From Kitasatospora purpeofusca (GTDB taxonomy: Bacteria > Actinomycetota > Actinomycetes > Streptomycetales > Streptomycetaceae): a DNA stretch of 64,000 bases. The notes under the pieces are model-generated. The model saw nothing but the letters and a program-made list of their open reading frames with translations. It was not told where the DNA came from and did no database searches. The stretch is from assembly GCF_000718025.1 (NCBI RefSeq), contig NZ_JODS01000005.1:186001-250000 (forward strand). Direction: 5' to 3'. The stretch's first letter is position 1, and each line of letters opens with the position of its first letter. Both the position numbers and the translations under genes were made by a program. Positions 34,050 through 42,517 of this stretch are shown here, in pieces.

Positions 34050-34077
34050 ATCCTATCTCTCGACGGCCAAGAGATCC
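34050..34077 (-). promoter_or_regulatory. MarR-like inverted repeat with -10 box before the small membrane gene
   Basis: ATCTCT (34055-34060) and AGAGAT (34070-34075) are perfect arms around CGACGGCCA. The minus-strand -10 TAGGAT is at 34055-34050. The same arrangement recurs at 33604-33628, so one regulator probably reads both. Confidence 0.55.
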
Positions 34078-34159
34078 CGGCGAACGGGACCACTCGGGGG
34101 CGGGCCTCACCAGGAGGGGCCGGAGCAGGAGCGGCCGGAGCACCCGGCCCCGGGTACAC

Positions 34160-34194
34160 CGACGGCCCACCGGTGCGGGACCGGTGGGCCGTCG
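34160..34194 (-). terminator. Hairpin after the first secreted paralogue
   Basis: A perfect 15-bp stem (34160-34174 with 34180-34194) and loop GCGGG, 53 bp after the stop codon of the gene at 34248-34616. Confidence 0.8.
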
Positions 34195-34247
34195 GCGCGC
34201 TGCCCGCGGGGAGCCGGCAGGGGCGCGCCAGGAGACGTCGGGAGACG

Positions 34248-34616
34248 TCAGGAGACGCGCTTGATCTGCCAGGCGTTGTTGTTGAGGCTCGGCACGGCGG
34301 AGTAGCGGCAGCTGCTGTTGTAGAACGAGGAGAGCTGCACCCAGCCGGCCGGCTGGTAGGTCGAGGCGCAGACCGTGAGCGTGGTGCCGATCGGCAGACC
34401 GGTGAGCTGCTTGATCTGCTTCTTGTTGGGGTTGAAGGTCGAGCCGCAGCTGAGGTCGTTCCACCACTGGACGTCGACCCAGCCGGTCGGGGTGAGCTGG
34501 CTGCTGCAGACGTTCAGGGTGTCGCCGGGGGCGGCGTGCGCGGTGGTGGTGGTGGTCATGGTGAGCGCGGCGGCGGCACAACCGGCGGCCAGGGCGACGG
34601 CGCGAAGACGGGACAC
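34248..34616 (-). CDS. Secreted four-cysteine protein, paralogue A
   Basis: 122 residues. Sec signal peptide MSRLRAVALAAGCAAAALTMTTTTTAHA with cleavage before APGD. The mature part (about 94 residues) has four cysteines at matching places in its neighbour: LNVCSSQ, DLSCGST, TVCAST and SSCRYS, and ends CRYSAVPSLNNNAWQIKRV. It has internal twofold flavour: TPTGWVDVQWWND and QPAGWVQLSSFYN. The GTG at 34616 follows GGAGAGGAG; the longer frame upstream lacks a site. No known family. About half the residues match the next gene by eye, so a tandem duplication is likely. Confidence 0.82.
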   Translation of the reverse strand: MSRLRAVALAAGCAAAALTMTTTTTAHAAPGDTLNVCSSQLTPTGWVDVQWWNDLSCGSTFNPNKKQIKQLTGLPIGTTLTVCASTYQPAGWVQLSSFYNSSCRYSAVPSLNNNAWQIKRVS

Positions 34617-34847
34617 GGAGCGGCTCCTCTCCACGGCGCGGGCGATCCGCACCGGACACCCATTCCTATCGGTGGGACCATTGGCACGGACAGTGACTTT
34701 CCGGTCCGGGGCACCGGGGCCACGACGGGTTCGCCACTGTTGACAGTGCGCCGACACACCTGTTCGTGGCCGCCGCGCCCGACCGGGGCCCACCAGCACC
34801 CCACGGAGGCGGTGATCCTGGTGGGCTCGGTGAGATGTGACGACAGG

Positions 34848-35225
34848 TCAGTAGACCCGGGTGATCCTCCAGGAGTTGTGCTCCAGGCTCGGCACGGCCG
34901 AGTAGCGGCAGCTCTGGCTGTAGAACTCGGAGACCTGCGTCCAGCCGGCCGGCGGCCAGGCCGAGGCGCAGACGTTGAGGGTGGTGCCGACGGGCAGACC
35001 GGCGACCTGCTCCATCGTCTTCCGGTTCGGGGTGAAGGTGCCGCCGCCGCAGCTGTAGTCGTTGGCCCAGGCGATGTCGACCCAGCCGGCGGGGGTGTAC
35101 TGGTTGGCGCAGATGCTCACGATGTCGCCGGGGGCGGCCTGGGCGACGGTCGCGGTGGTCGCGGCCAGGGTCAGGGCGGCGGCGGTACAGCCGAGGGCCA
35201 GTGCGGTGGCGCGGAGACGGGACAC
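34848..35225 (-). CDS. Secreted four-cysteine protein, paralogue B
   Basis: 125 residues. Signal peptide MSRLRATALALGCTAAALTLAATTATVAQA, then APGDIVSICANQYTPAGWVDIAWANDYSCGGGTF, LPVGTTLNVCASAWPPAGWTQVSEFYSQSCRYSAVPSLEHNSWRITRVY. The same four Cys and PAGW repeats as paralogue A. GTG at 35225 follows GAGAGGAG, the same leader as in A. Each gene has its own upstream region, which contain similar TTCCGGTCCGG-type stretches, so the duplication included regulatory DNA. Function unknown; small secreted disulfide proteins may be inhibitors or signals. Confidence 0.82.
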   Translation of the reverse strand: MSRLRATALALGCTAAALTLAATTATVAQAAPGDIVSICANQYTPAGWVDIAWANDYSCGGGTFTPNRKTMEQVAGLPVGTTLNVCASAWPPAGWTQVSEFYSQSCRYSAVPSLEHNSWRITRVY

Positions 35226-35382
35226 GGTGCGGCTCCTCTCGCGGCACGGACGTTCCGTGCCGGGCCCATTCCTACCGGCGCACCGAGGCGCGCGAACAGG
35301 CGCTTTCCGGTCCGGTGCGCCGGGGCGCGCGTCGCGTTCGCGCCTGTTGACAGTCCGTCGGCGTACTTCCCGGGAGACCGAA

Positions 35383-35423
35383 CGGCCCGTCCGGACCCCG
35401 GAGTTCGGGGTCCGGACGGGCCG
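35383..35423 (-). terminator. Strong hairpin after the phospholipase gene
   Basis: A perfect 18-bp stem (35383-35400 with 35406-35423) and loop GAGTT, 36 bp past the phospholipase stop. Confidence 0.88.
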
Positions 35424-35458
35424 GGCGGGTCACGTCGGGCACACGCGCCGCGACGGCG

Positions 35459-38400
35459 TCAGCCGGTGATCGGCTTCACGTCCAGCCGGATGTGGTCGAC
35501 GGCCCAGAACCAGTTGTTCCCGGCGTCGAACATCCGGAACTTCAGCGTCACGCCGCGCGCGCCGGCCGGAACGGCGAACTGCTTGGCGACGAAGGTGTTC
35601 TGGACGTCCTTGCCGGCGTTGTCGTTGCCGGTGGCGTCCGAGCTGTAGTAGACCAGCCGGGTCTCGGTGCCGTTGTCGAAGACCGCGGTGACCGAGGCCT
35701 TCTGCGGGGCCTCCTGGCGGTAGTGCGAGTCGAAGCCCAGGTACAGGGTGGTGGCCCCGGCCGGGACGGGCACGACGGGCGAGACCAGGGTCGAGTCGAA
35801 CACGCCCTTCTTGGACGGCGCGCCGGTGTCGTCCCAGTCGTCCGGGTCGGCCACGGCCAGGATGCCGAGGCCCCGGGTGAAGTTGCCCCGGTCCTGGCCG
35901 GCCGGGTTGGACCACTCGCGCTTGGTGTGGAAGGTCCAGCCCTGGAGCCGGACGGTGCCCTGCGGCATGGCCGGCGCGTTGACGACCGACCAGCCCTGCG
36001 GCGCCTGCGGCGTCCAGCCGACCACTCCGCCGACCGGCTGGAGCGCGCCCGCGAGCGACTCGAAGTCCTCGCCGAGCAGGTGGCCGGCCATCACCGGCGC
36101 GGTGCGGGCGGCGAGTTCGCCGTCGGCGACGGCGAAGCGGTTGCCGGCCAGCGCGCGGGCGGTGACCAGGACGCGGTGGGTGGCACCGTCCGGCAGCTGG
36201 GCGGGCGGGGTGACGTCCCACTCGGCGGTGGCGCTCGCCCCGGCGGCCAGCGCGGCGGGCGGCGCGGTGACGGCGGCGACCGTCCAGCCGGCCGGGACGA
36301 CCGGCTGGGCCTCGATCACGGTCAGCGCGTCGCCGGCGGTGAAGCGGGCGGTGACCCGGGCCGGGCGGCCGGGCAGCAGGATCGCCTCGTCGATGGTGGT
36401 GGAGGCGGCCTTGAGCGCGACGTCCACGGTCAGCGGGTCGGCCTGGCCCATCGCCGGGTCGGTGAGCAGGTGCTCGCCGTCCCAGGGGAAGCGGCCGGCG
36501 ATCCGGCGGCGGAAGCCGAGTTCGCCGCGCACGCCCACCGCGACGTCGTACCAGCCCTCGGGGCCGACGTTGAGGTTGACGGTCTTGTCGTCGCCCGCGG
36601 CGACCCGGACCTCGCGCAGCCCGTCGCCGTAGGCGAGGTCGCCGACCAGGAAGGTCTGGGCGGTGCGCGAGCGGTTGATCACGTCCACCTCCAGCACCTT
36701 GCCGTTGCGCTCCTCGGAGAGCGAGATCTCGTACGCGGTGTCGACGGTGCCGCGCAGGTGCCAGAGCGCGCCGTTGGGGCCGTGCACCCGCAGGTCGTAG
36801 CCGTCCTGGCCGACCGTCCAGACGTCGGAGATCCGGGACTTGGCGCCGACCGTGTAGTGGCGCGGCAGGGCGCCGGGGGCCGGGTAGACGGCGAAGACCG
36901 CGCCCTGCTTGCCCTGGTTGATGAAGTCGATCGTCAGCTGGTCGCCCTTGAGGCGCGGCTTGACGGTGAGGTCGTACGGCGCCGGGCGGGCGGCCCGGGT
37001 GCCGCGCTCCTGCTGCGGGAAGGACTGCGGGTTGGGCACGGTCGGCGCGGGCAGCTTGCCGGTGTCGACGACCTTCTGCCGGTTGCCGCTGGTGTCGGGG
37101 AGCTCGGGCCAGCGCGGGTCGCGGCCGGAGAAGTCGAAGACGTTGGTGAGGTCGCCGCAGACCGAGCGCCGCCAGGGGCTGATGTTGGGCTCCTGGATGC
37201 CGAAGCGCTGCTCCAGGAAGCGCAGCACCGAGGTGTGGTCGTAGACGCTGGAGTCGACGACGCCGCCGCGGGTCCACGGGGAGACCACGATCATCGGCAC
37301 CCGGACGCCGAGGCCCATCGGGTACGGGCCGGACTCCACGCGCTCGCCGGCGGGCAGGGTGTCCGACCAGGTGAGCGAGCCGTCGGCCGCCTTGACCCGG
37401 TACTTGCCGTCCTGGCTCACCACGCGGTGGTAGGTGGAGCCGCCCTTGCTCACGCGGACGACGACCTCGCCGTCGACCGGCACGGTGGACTTGCCGCGAC
37501 CGGTGGCCAGCGGCGGGACGGGCGGCAGCTGGTGGTCGAAGAAGCCGCCGTGCTCGTCGTAGTTGAGGATGAAGACGGTCTTCTCCCACACCTCGGGCTT
37601 GGCCGCGAGGGCGGCCAGCAGCCGGGCGGTGAGGTGCTCGCCGTTCGGCGGCGCGTAGTTGGCGTGTTCGGAGAGCGCGGCGGGGGCGACGATCCAGGAC
37701 ACCTGCGGGAGGGTGTCGGCCTGGACGTCGGCGGCGAAGGCCTCGACCAGGGCGTCGCCCATCGCGAACGGGTCGCCCTTCTTGGCCGGGTCGCCGACCG
37801 CGCGCATGCCGCGCTCGTACAGCGGCTCGCCGGGCTTGGCCTTGACGAAGGGGGTGAACCAGGCGAGCGCGTTGTCGTCGAAGTTGTCCAGCGCCTGGTA
37901 GGTCCGCCAGCTGACGCCGGCCTTCTCCAGGCGCTCGGCGTAGGTGGTCCACTCGTAACCACCGGGGATCTCGGTGTTGTCGGTGACCGGGGTGTCCCGG
38001 ACGGTGCCGCCGCTGGTGCCCGTCATCAGGTGCTCGCGGTTGGTGTTGGTGTTGCACTGCACCGACGCGTAGTAGGCGTCGCAGGTGGTGAACACCGAGG
38101 CGAGCGCGTGGTAGAAGGGCATGTCGGCGCTCTCGTAGTAGCCCTGGCCGAGCCAGCCGCCGGAGCGGCGGGTGACCGAGCCGTCGGCGAGGCCGTCGTT
38201 CCAGGCCTTCATCGAGTCGACGAAGCCGAACGCGGGTGCGCCCTGCTGGTACGCGTTGGTGTGGGCGGCGTTCATCGGGAACGGCAGGAGGTGGCCCTCC
38301 TTGCGGCTCGGGTCGGGCTGGTGGAAGACCGAGCGGCCGTTGACGCCCCGCACCGCCGTCCGGTCGCCGAAGCCGCGGACGCCGGCCTGGGTGCCGAAGT

Positions 38401-38581
38401 AGTGGTCGAAGGCGCGGTTCTCCTGCATGAACACCACAACGTGCTGGATGTCCGCCAGGCGGCCGGGGCGGGCCGGCGCGGCGAGCGCCTCGCGCACGCT
38501 GAGGGGGAGGGCGGACAGCACGGCGGCGGCGGCCGCGCCGCCGAGCAGGGTGCGGCGCGACAGTTCGGGCTGCGGACTCAT
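35459..38581 (-). CDS. Phosphocholine-specific phospholipase C with extended C terminus
   Basis: 1040 residues. Tat signal SRRTLLGGAAAAAV ending before ALAAPARPG. The phosphoesterase core has VVVFMQENRAFDHYFGT, NTNREHLMTG, ILNYDEHGGFFDH and VRVPMIVVSPWTRGG, all hallmarks of the phosphocholine-specific PLC family that cuts phosphatidylcholine or sphingomyelin outside the cell. Two PLC C-terminal (DUF756) beta domains follow (about residues 470-660). Unlike the usual roughly 700-residue enzyme there is an NPCBM-associated-like domain (about 675-770) and a jelly-roll-like domain to the end (WFWAVDHIRLDV), probably for binding sugars or surfaces. ATG at 38581 follows AAGGAG. A PHO-box-like repeat lies upstream. 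Confidence 0.93.
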   Translation of the reverse strand: MSPQPELSRRTLLGGAAAAAVLSALPLSVREALAAPARPGRLADIQHVVVFMQENRAFDHYFGTQAGVRGFGDRTAVRGVNGRSVFHQPDPSRKEGHLLPFPMNAAHTNAYQQGAPAFGFVDSMKAWNDGLADGSVTRRSGGWLGQGYYESADMPFYHALASVFTTCDAYYASVQCNTNTNREHLMTGTSGGTVRDTPVTDNTEIPGGYEWTTYAERLEKAGVSWRTYQALDNFDDNALAWFTPFVKAKPGEPLYERGMRAVGDPAKKGDPFAMGDALVEAFAADVQADTLPQVSWIVAPAALSEHANYAPPNGEHLTARLLAALAAKPEVWEKTVFILNYDEHGGFFDHQLPPVPPLATGRGKSTVPVDGEVVVRVSKGGSTYHRVVSQDGKYRVKAADGSLTWSDTLPAGERVESGPYPMGLGVRVPMIVVSPWTRGGVVDSSVYDHTSVLRFLEQRFGIQEPNISPWRRSVCGDLTNVFDFSGRDPRWPELPDTSGNRQKVVDTGKLPAPTVPNPQSFPQQERGTRAARPAPYDLTVKPRLKGDQLTIDFINQGKQGAVFAVYPAPGALPRHYTVGAKSRISDVWTVGQDGYDLRVHGPNGALWHLRGTVDTAYEISLSEERNGKVLEVDVINRSRTAQTFLVGDLAYGDGLREVRVAAGDDKTVNLNVGPEGWYDVAVGVRGELGFRRRIAGRFPWDGEHLLTDPAMGQADPLTVDVALKAASTTIDEAILLPGRPARVTARFTAGDALTVIEAQPVVPAGWTVAAVTAPPAALAAGASATAEWDVTPPAQLPDGATHRVLVTARALAGNRFAVADGELAARTAPVMAGHLLGEDFESLAGALQPVGGVVGWTPQAPQGWSVVNAPAMPQGTVRLQGWTFHTKREWSNPAGQDRGNFTRGLGILAVADPDDWDDTGAPSKKGVFDSTLVSPVVPVPAGATTLYLGFDSHYRQEAPQKASVTAVFDNGTETRLVYYSSDATGNDNAGKDVQNTFVAKQFAVPAGARGVTLKFRMFDAGNNWFWAVDHIRLDVKPITG

Positions 38582-39147
38582 CGGGGGTGACTCCTTGTAC
38601 AAAGCGGGGGGCGCCTGGCGCTGTGGTCCAGACCCGTTATGTGTACGTGCCCCAGATGGACGGGAACGGGGGGTTCGATGGCGCGTCGATGACGGACAGT
38701 GAACCCATAGCTGTACAGACAACTTGCCGTCGGCGGCGGTCCGCGGCCACCCGCCCGCCGCGACCGCCGCCGGCCGCCGTCCCAGCAGCCCCGCCGGTCA
38801 CGCCAGGCCCCCGGTGACGGAAGGTGGTTGACGAACCGTCGGCAGCCTCCGGCCAGGTCGTGGACAACCCTTGACGAGGCATGTGGTCTGTGGAAACCTC
38901 GCGGCAGGTCCAGGCCAATGATCTTCGTACGGGGGTAGGGGATCGCTTCGCCTGACGCATCAGGGGGGACACCTGGGAGTCGGGTCCGGCCGTGCCTCGG
39001 CGCCTGCCGACCGGTCCGCGGGGCGGGCCGGCCACCCTTCGGCAGCCGCGCCGTCCGACCGCGCCGTGCCGCGCCCGCGCGCCACCACGGCCACCGCTCG
39101 GACGGGTGCCCCGCAGCTCCGTCTCCGACTCCCGAATCGAGCACAGC
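38582..39147. other. 566-bp divergent region between phospholipase and NRPS genes
   Basis: Holds the phospholipase promoter side (PHO-box-like repeats at 38704-38683; possible -10 TACACA at about 38640, minus). On the NRPS side TTGACG is at 38872-38877 and 38828-38833, and CTGACGCATCAG with outer arms CTGA/TCAG is near 38952. No good -10 could be fixed. No gene is seen; plus-strand frames here lack start signals. Confidence 0.5.
38683..38704 (-). promoter_or_regulatory. PHO-box-like direct repeat upstream of the phospholipase gene
   Basis: On the minus strand GTTCACTGTCC (38704-38694) is followed by GTCATCGACGC (38693-38683), two 11-base units. Streptomycete PhoP boxes are 11-base direct repeats with a GTTCACC core. 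The first unit matches well, the second loosely. Control by phosphate starvation suits a phospholipase. Confidence 0.4.
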
Positions 39148-42100
39148 ATGTCCGACTCCACCGACCGGCCCGGCCCTTCCTCCGCCGCCGGGGCCCCCGC
39201 GAGAGCGACGGACGCCGCACGGCCCGCCTCCCCCGCCCAGCACGGAATCTGGCTGACCAGCAGACTCACCCACGTCCCCGAGGTCTTCCACCTCGCGCTG
39301 CGGATCGGCTTCGACCGGATCGACACCGCCGCGCTGGCCCGCGCCGTCGACGCGACCGTCGCCCGGCATCCCGCGCTCTCCTCCGCGCTGGTGGAACGGG
39401 ACGGCGTGCTCCGCCCCGTCCCGGCCGGGCGGGTGCCCGCGCTCACCGTCCTGGAACCGGCCGGCGAGCCGCTCGGAGAGTGTGCCGACGCCTGCGCCGA
39501 CGCCCTCGCCAAGCGGCTCGCCGAGGAACTCTCGCTGCCGTTCGACCTGGCCCGGGGGCCGCTCGCCCGGTTCACCCTGGACCGGCGGGCGGACGGGAGC
39601 GCCGAACTGCTGGTGGTGGCGCACCACGCGGTGTTCGACGGCAACTCCAAGGACGTGCTGGTCGCGGACCTCGCCGCCGGGTACGCCGCCGCGCTCGCGT
39701 CGCCGTCCGCGGTGGCGGTGGAGGAGGGGACGGCACGGTCCGACGCGGACGCCGCGCCCCCGGTCGACCCCGGGCTCCTCGCCCGCGCCGCCGCCTTCCA
39801 CGGCCCCCGCTGGGCGGCCGCCACCGCCCCGGTGCTCCCCGGCAGCCCCCGCGCGGTGACCGACGCCGGCCGCGGCGAATCCGTCGCCTGGCGACTCGAC
39901 CGCGCGGCCGCGGCCGCCCTCGCGGACGCCGCCCGGGCCGCCGGGGTCACCCGCTTCGAGTTCCTGCTCGCCGCCCTGCACGGCCTGCTGCACCGCTACG
40001 GCGGCGAGGCCGTCCCGGTCGCCGTCCCCTTCTCCACCCGCGACCCCCGGCAGCGCGGCACGATCGGCCTGTACGTCAACGAGCTGCCCGTGTACGCCCC
40101 GGCCGGCCAGGACGGTGACACGCCGTTCGCGCGCTACGCCGCCGCCGTGCGCGCCGAGGCCCGGCTGGTCTCCGCGCACCGCGCCGTCCCCTTCGGCAGC
40201 GCCGTCCCCGGCCTCACCCCCCGGGCCGGGCTGGCCCCGGTCTCCTTCGGCTACCGCCGCCGCACCACCGCCGACCCCGTGTTCCCCGGCAGCGCCGCCG
40301 CGGTCGACTGGACCGTCTTCCCGCACGCCGCCCGCAACACCCTGCACCTCCAGGCCGTCGACGGCGCCGACGGGATCGAGCTCTCGCTCCAGTACGACCC
40401 GGCCGTGCTCGCCTCCGCCGCCGCGCGGCGGATCGCCGGGCACCTCGCCACCCTGCTCGCCGCCGCCGTGGCCGACCCCGCGACCCCGCTCGGCGACCTG
40501 CCCCTGCTCGACCGGGCCGAGCGGCACCTGGTCACCACCGCCTGGAACGACACCGCCCGCGCCTACCCCACCGACCGGACCGTGCTCGACCTGGTCCGCG
40601 AGCACGCCGCGGCCGCCCCCGACGCGCTCGCCGTGGTGGCCGGCGAGGAACGGCTGACCTACCGGGAGCTGCTGCGCCGCGCCGACCGGCTGGCCGGGGA
40701 GCTCACCGCGGCCGGCATCGGCCGCGACGACCTGGTCGGCCTGCACCTCGCCCGCACCGCCGACCTGCCGGCCGCGCTGCTCGCCGTGCACGCGGTCGGC
40801 GCCGGCTACCTGCCGCTCGACCCCGGCTACCCGGCCGAGCGGCTCGCCTTCGTGCTCGCCGACTCCGGCGCCGCCCTGCTGCTGGCCGACCGCGAACCGG
40901 CACCCGAGGTGGCCGCCGCCGCACCGGCGGTGCTCCGGCCGGGCGGGGCCTCCGCCGGGACCGCTTCCGGGTCCGAGGGCGATGCCGACCCCGGCCGGCT
41001 GGCGTACGTCCTCTACACCTCCGGCTCCACCGGCCGCCCCAAGGGCGTCGAGATCGGCCACCGGGCGCTGGTCAACCTGCTCACGGCCTTCGCCGCGCAG
41101 CTCGGCTCCGGCCCCGAGGACGTCTGGCTCGGCCTCACCTCGCTCTCCTTCGACATCTCCGCCCTGGAACTGCTGCTGCCGCTGACCACCGGCGGCCGCC
41201 TGGTGCTGGCCCCGGACGGCCTCGCGGTGGACGGCCCGGGGCTGCGGGCGCTGGTCGAGCGCGAGGGCGTCACCCACGTCCAGGCGACGCCGTCGGGCTG
41301 GCGGGTGCTGCTCGGTGCCGGGCCGCTGCCGTCCGGGCTGACCGGCCTGGTCGGCGGGGAGGCCCTGCCGCTGCCGCTGGCCCGGCAGCTGCGGGCCGGC
41401 ACCGACCGCCTGTTCAACGTCTACGGGCCGACCGAGACCACCATTTGGTCCACCTGCGCCGAACTGCCGGACGGCCCGGAGGCGGTCCGGATCGGCCGGC
41501 CGATCGCCAACACCCGCGCCCTGGTACTGGACGGCCGCCGCCGGCCGCTGCCGATCGGCGTGCCCGGGGAACTCCACCTCGGCGGCGACGGGCTCGCCGA
41601 GGGCTACCTGGGCCGGCCGGAGCTCACCGCCGAGCGCTTCGTCGACGACCCCTTCGGCGCCCCCGGCGACCGCCTCTACCGCACCGGCGACCTGGTGGCC
41701 TGGAGCCCGGACGGCGAACTGGAGTTCCTCGGCCGGATCGACGACCAGGTCAAGATCCGCGGCCACCGGATCGAGCTGGGGGAGGTCGAGACGGCGCTGC
41801 TGACCCATCCGGCGGTCGCGGAGGCCGCCGCCGCGGTGCACCGGGAGGAGGCCGCCGTGCCCGACAACGAGGAGGACGGGGGCGACGGCGAGCCGTTCGT
41901 CGCCGGCTACCTCGTCCCGGCCGCCGGACAGACCGCTCCCGAGCCCGCCGAACTGCGCTCCTTCCTCCAGCGGTTGCTGCCCGGCGCGGCCGTCCCGCAG
42001 CGCTTCCTGGTGCTCGACCGGCTGCCGCTCACGCCCAACGGCAAGCTGGACCGCCGCGCGCTGCCCGTCCCGCCGGTGCCGGTCGAGACCCCGGTCGCTC

Positions 42101-42351
42101 CCGCCTCCGGTCCGGAGGCGGAGGCGGAGGACGAGGTGCTCGCCGCCGTGCTCGGCGTCTGGTCCGAGGTGCTGCGGCTGCCCGGTCTCGGCCCCGAGGA
42201 CGACCTCTTCGACCTGGGCGGACACTCCCTGACGATCATTCAGATCACGGCCAGGATCCGCGACCTGCTGGGTGTCGAGCTCGACTTCGACGTGTTCTTC
42301 GCCACCCCGACCCCGCTCGGCATCGCCGCCGCCGTCCGCGAACTGCGGTGA
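39148..42351 (+). CDS. NRPS module 1: condensation-adenylation-carrier (predicted glycine)
   Basis: 1067 residues, C-A-T. C domain (about 30-470) with HHAVFDG (His159, His160, Asp164). A domain (about 480-965): YTSGSTGRPKG at 623, FDISALE (Asp669), NVYGPTETTIW, YRTGDLVAW, DDQVKIRGHRIELGE, NGKLDRRAL. Carrier domain DLFDLGGHSL with the phosphopantetheine Ser1027. Reading pocket residues against GrsA by eye gives D-I-L-Q-L-G-V-I-W-K, nearly the known glycine code (DILQLGLIWK). It has no loading module and no thioesterase. ATG at 39148, weak ribosome site. First gene of the locus, divergent from the phospholipase. Confidence 0.93.
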   Translation: MSDSTDRPGPSSAAGAPARATDAARPASPAQHGIWLTSRLTHVPEVFHLALRIGFDRIDTAALARAVDATVARHPALSSALVERDGVLRPVPAGRVPALTVLEPAGEPLGECADACADALAKRLAEELSLPFDLARGPLARFTLDRRADGSAELLVVAHHAVFDGNSKDVLVADLAAGYAAALASPSAVAVEEGTARSDADAAPPVDPGLLARAAAFHGPRWAAATAPVLPGSPRAVTDAGRGESVAWRLDRAAAAALADAARAAGVTRFEFLLAALHGLLHRYGGEAVPVAVPFSTRDPRQRGTIGLYVNELPVYAPAGQDGDTPFARYAAAVRAEARLVSAHRAVPFGSAVPGLTPRAGLAPVSFGYRRRTTADPVFPGSAAAVDWTVFPHAARNTLHLQAVDGADGIELSLQYDPAVLASAAARRIAGHLATLLAAAVADPATPLGDLPLLDRAERHLVTTAWNDTARAYPTDRTVLDLVREHAAAAPDALAVVAGEERLTYRELLRRADRLAGELTAAGIGRDDLVGLHLARTADLPAALLAVHAVGAGYLPLDPGYPAERLAFVLADSGAALLLADREPAPEVAAAAPAVLRPGGASAGTASGSEGDADPGRLAYVLYTSGSTGRPKGVEIGHRALVNLLTAFAAQLGSGPEDVWLGLTSLSFDISALELLLPLTTGGRLVLAPDGLAVDGPGLRALVEREGVTHVQATPSGWRVLLGAGPLPSGLTGLVGGEALPLPLARQLRAGTDRLFNVYGPTETTIWSTCAELPDGPEAVRIGRPIANTRALVLDGRRRPLPIGVPGELHLGGDGLAEGYLGRPELTAERFVDDPFGAPGDRLYRTGDLVAWSPDGELEFLGRIDDQVKIRGHRIELGEVETALLTHPAVAEAAAAVHREEAAVPDNEEDGGDGEPFVAGYLVPAAGQTAPEPAELRSFLQRLLPGAAVPQRFLVLDRLPLTPNGKLDRRALPVPPVPVETPVAPASGPEAEAEDEVLAAVLGVWSEVLRLPGLGPEDDLFDLGGHSLTIIQITARIRDLLGVELDFDVFFATPTPLGIAAAVRELR

Positions 42352-42517
42352 CCTCCGGGCGGCGCGGCCTGGCCCGCGCCGCCCGGTGCCCCTTCCCCGC
42401 GCCCGCTCCCCGCACCTTCCCTGCCCCGCGCCCCCTCCCCCGCGGCGGCCCGCCCCGCGGCGATCCCGCCCGACGGCACCGCAGCCGCCGCCCGATGTGC
42501 GCCGAATGGAACACCCC

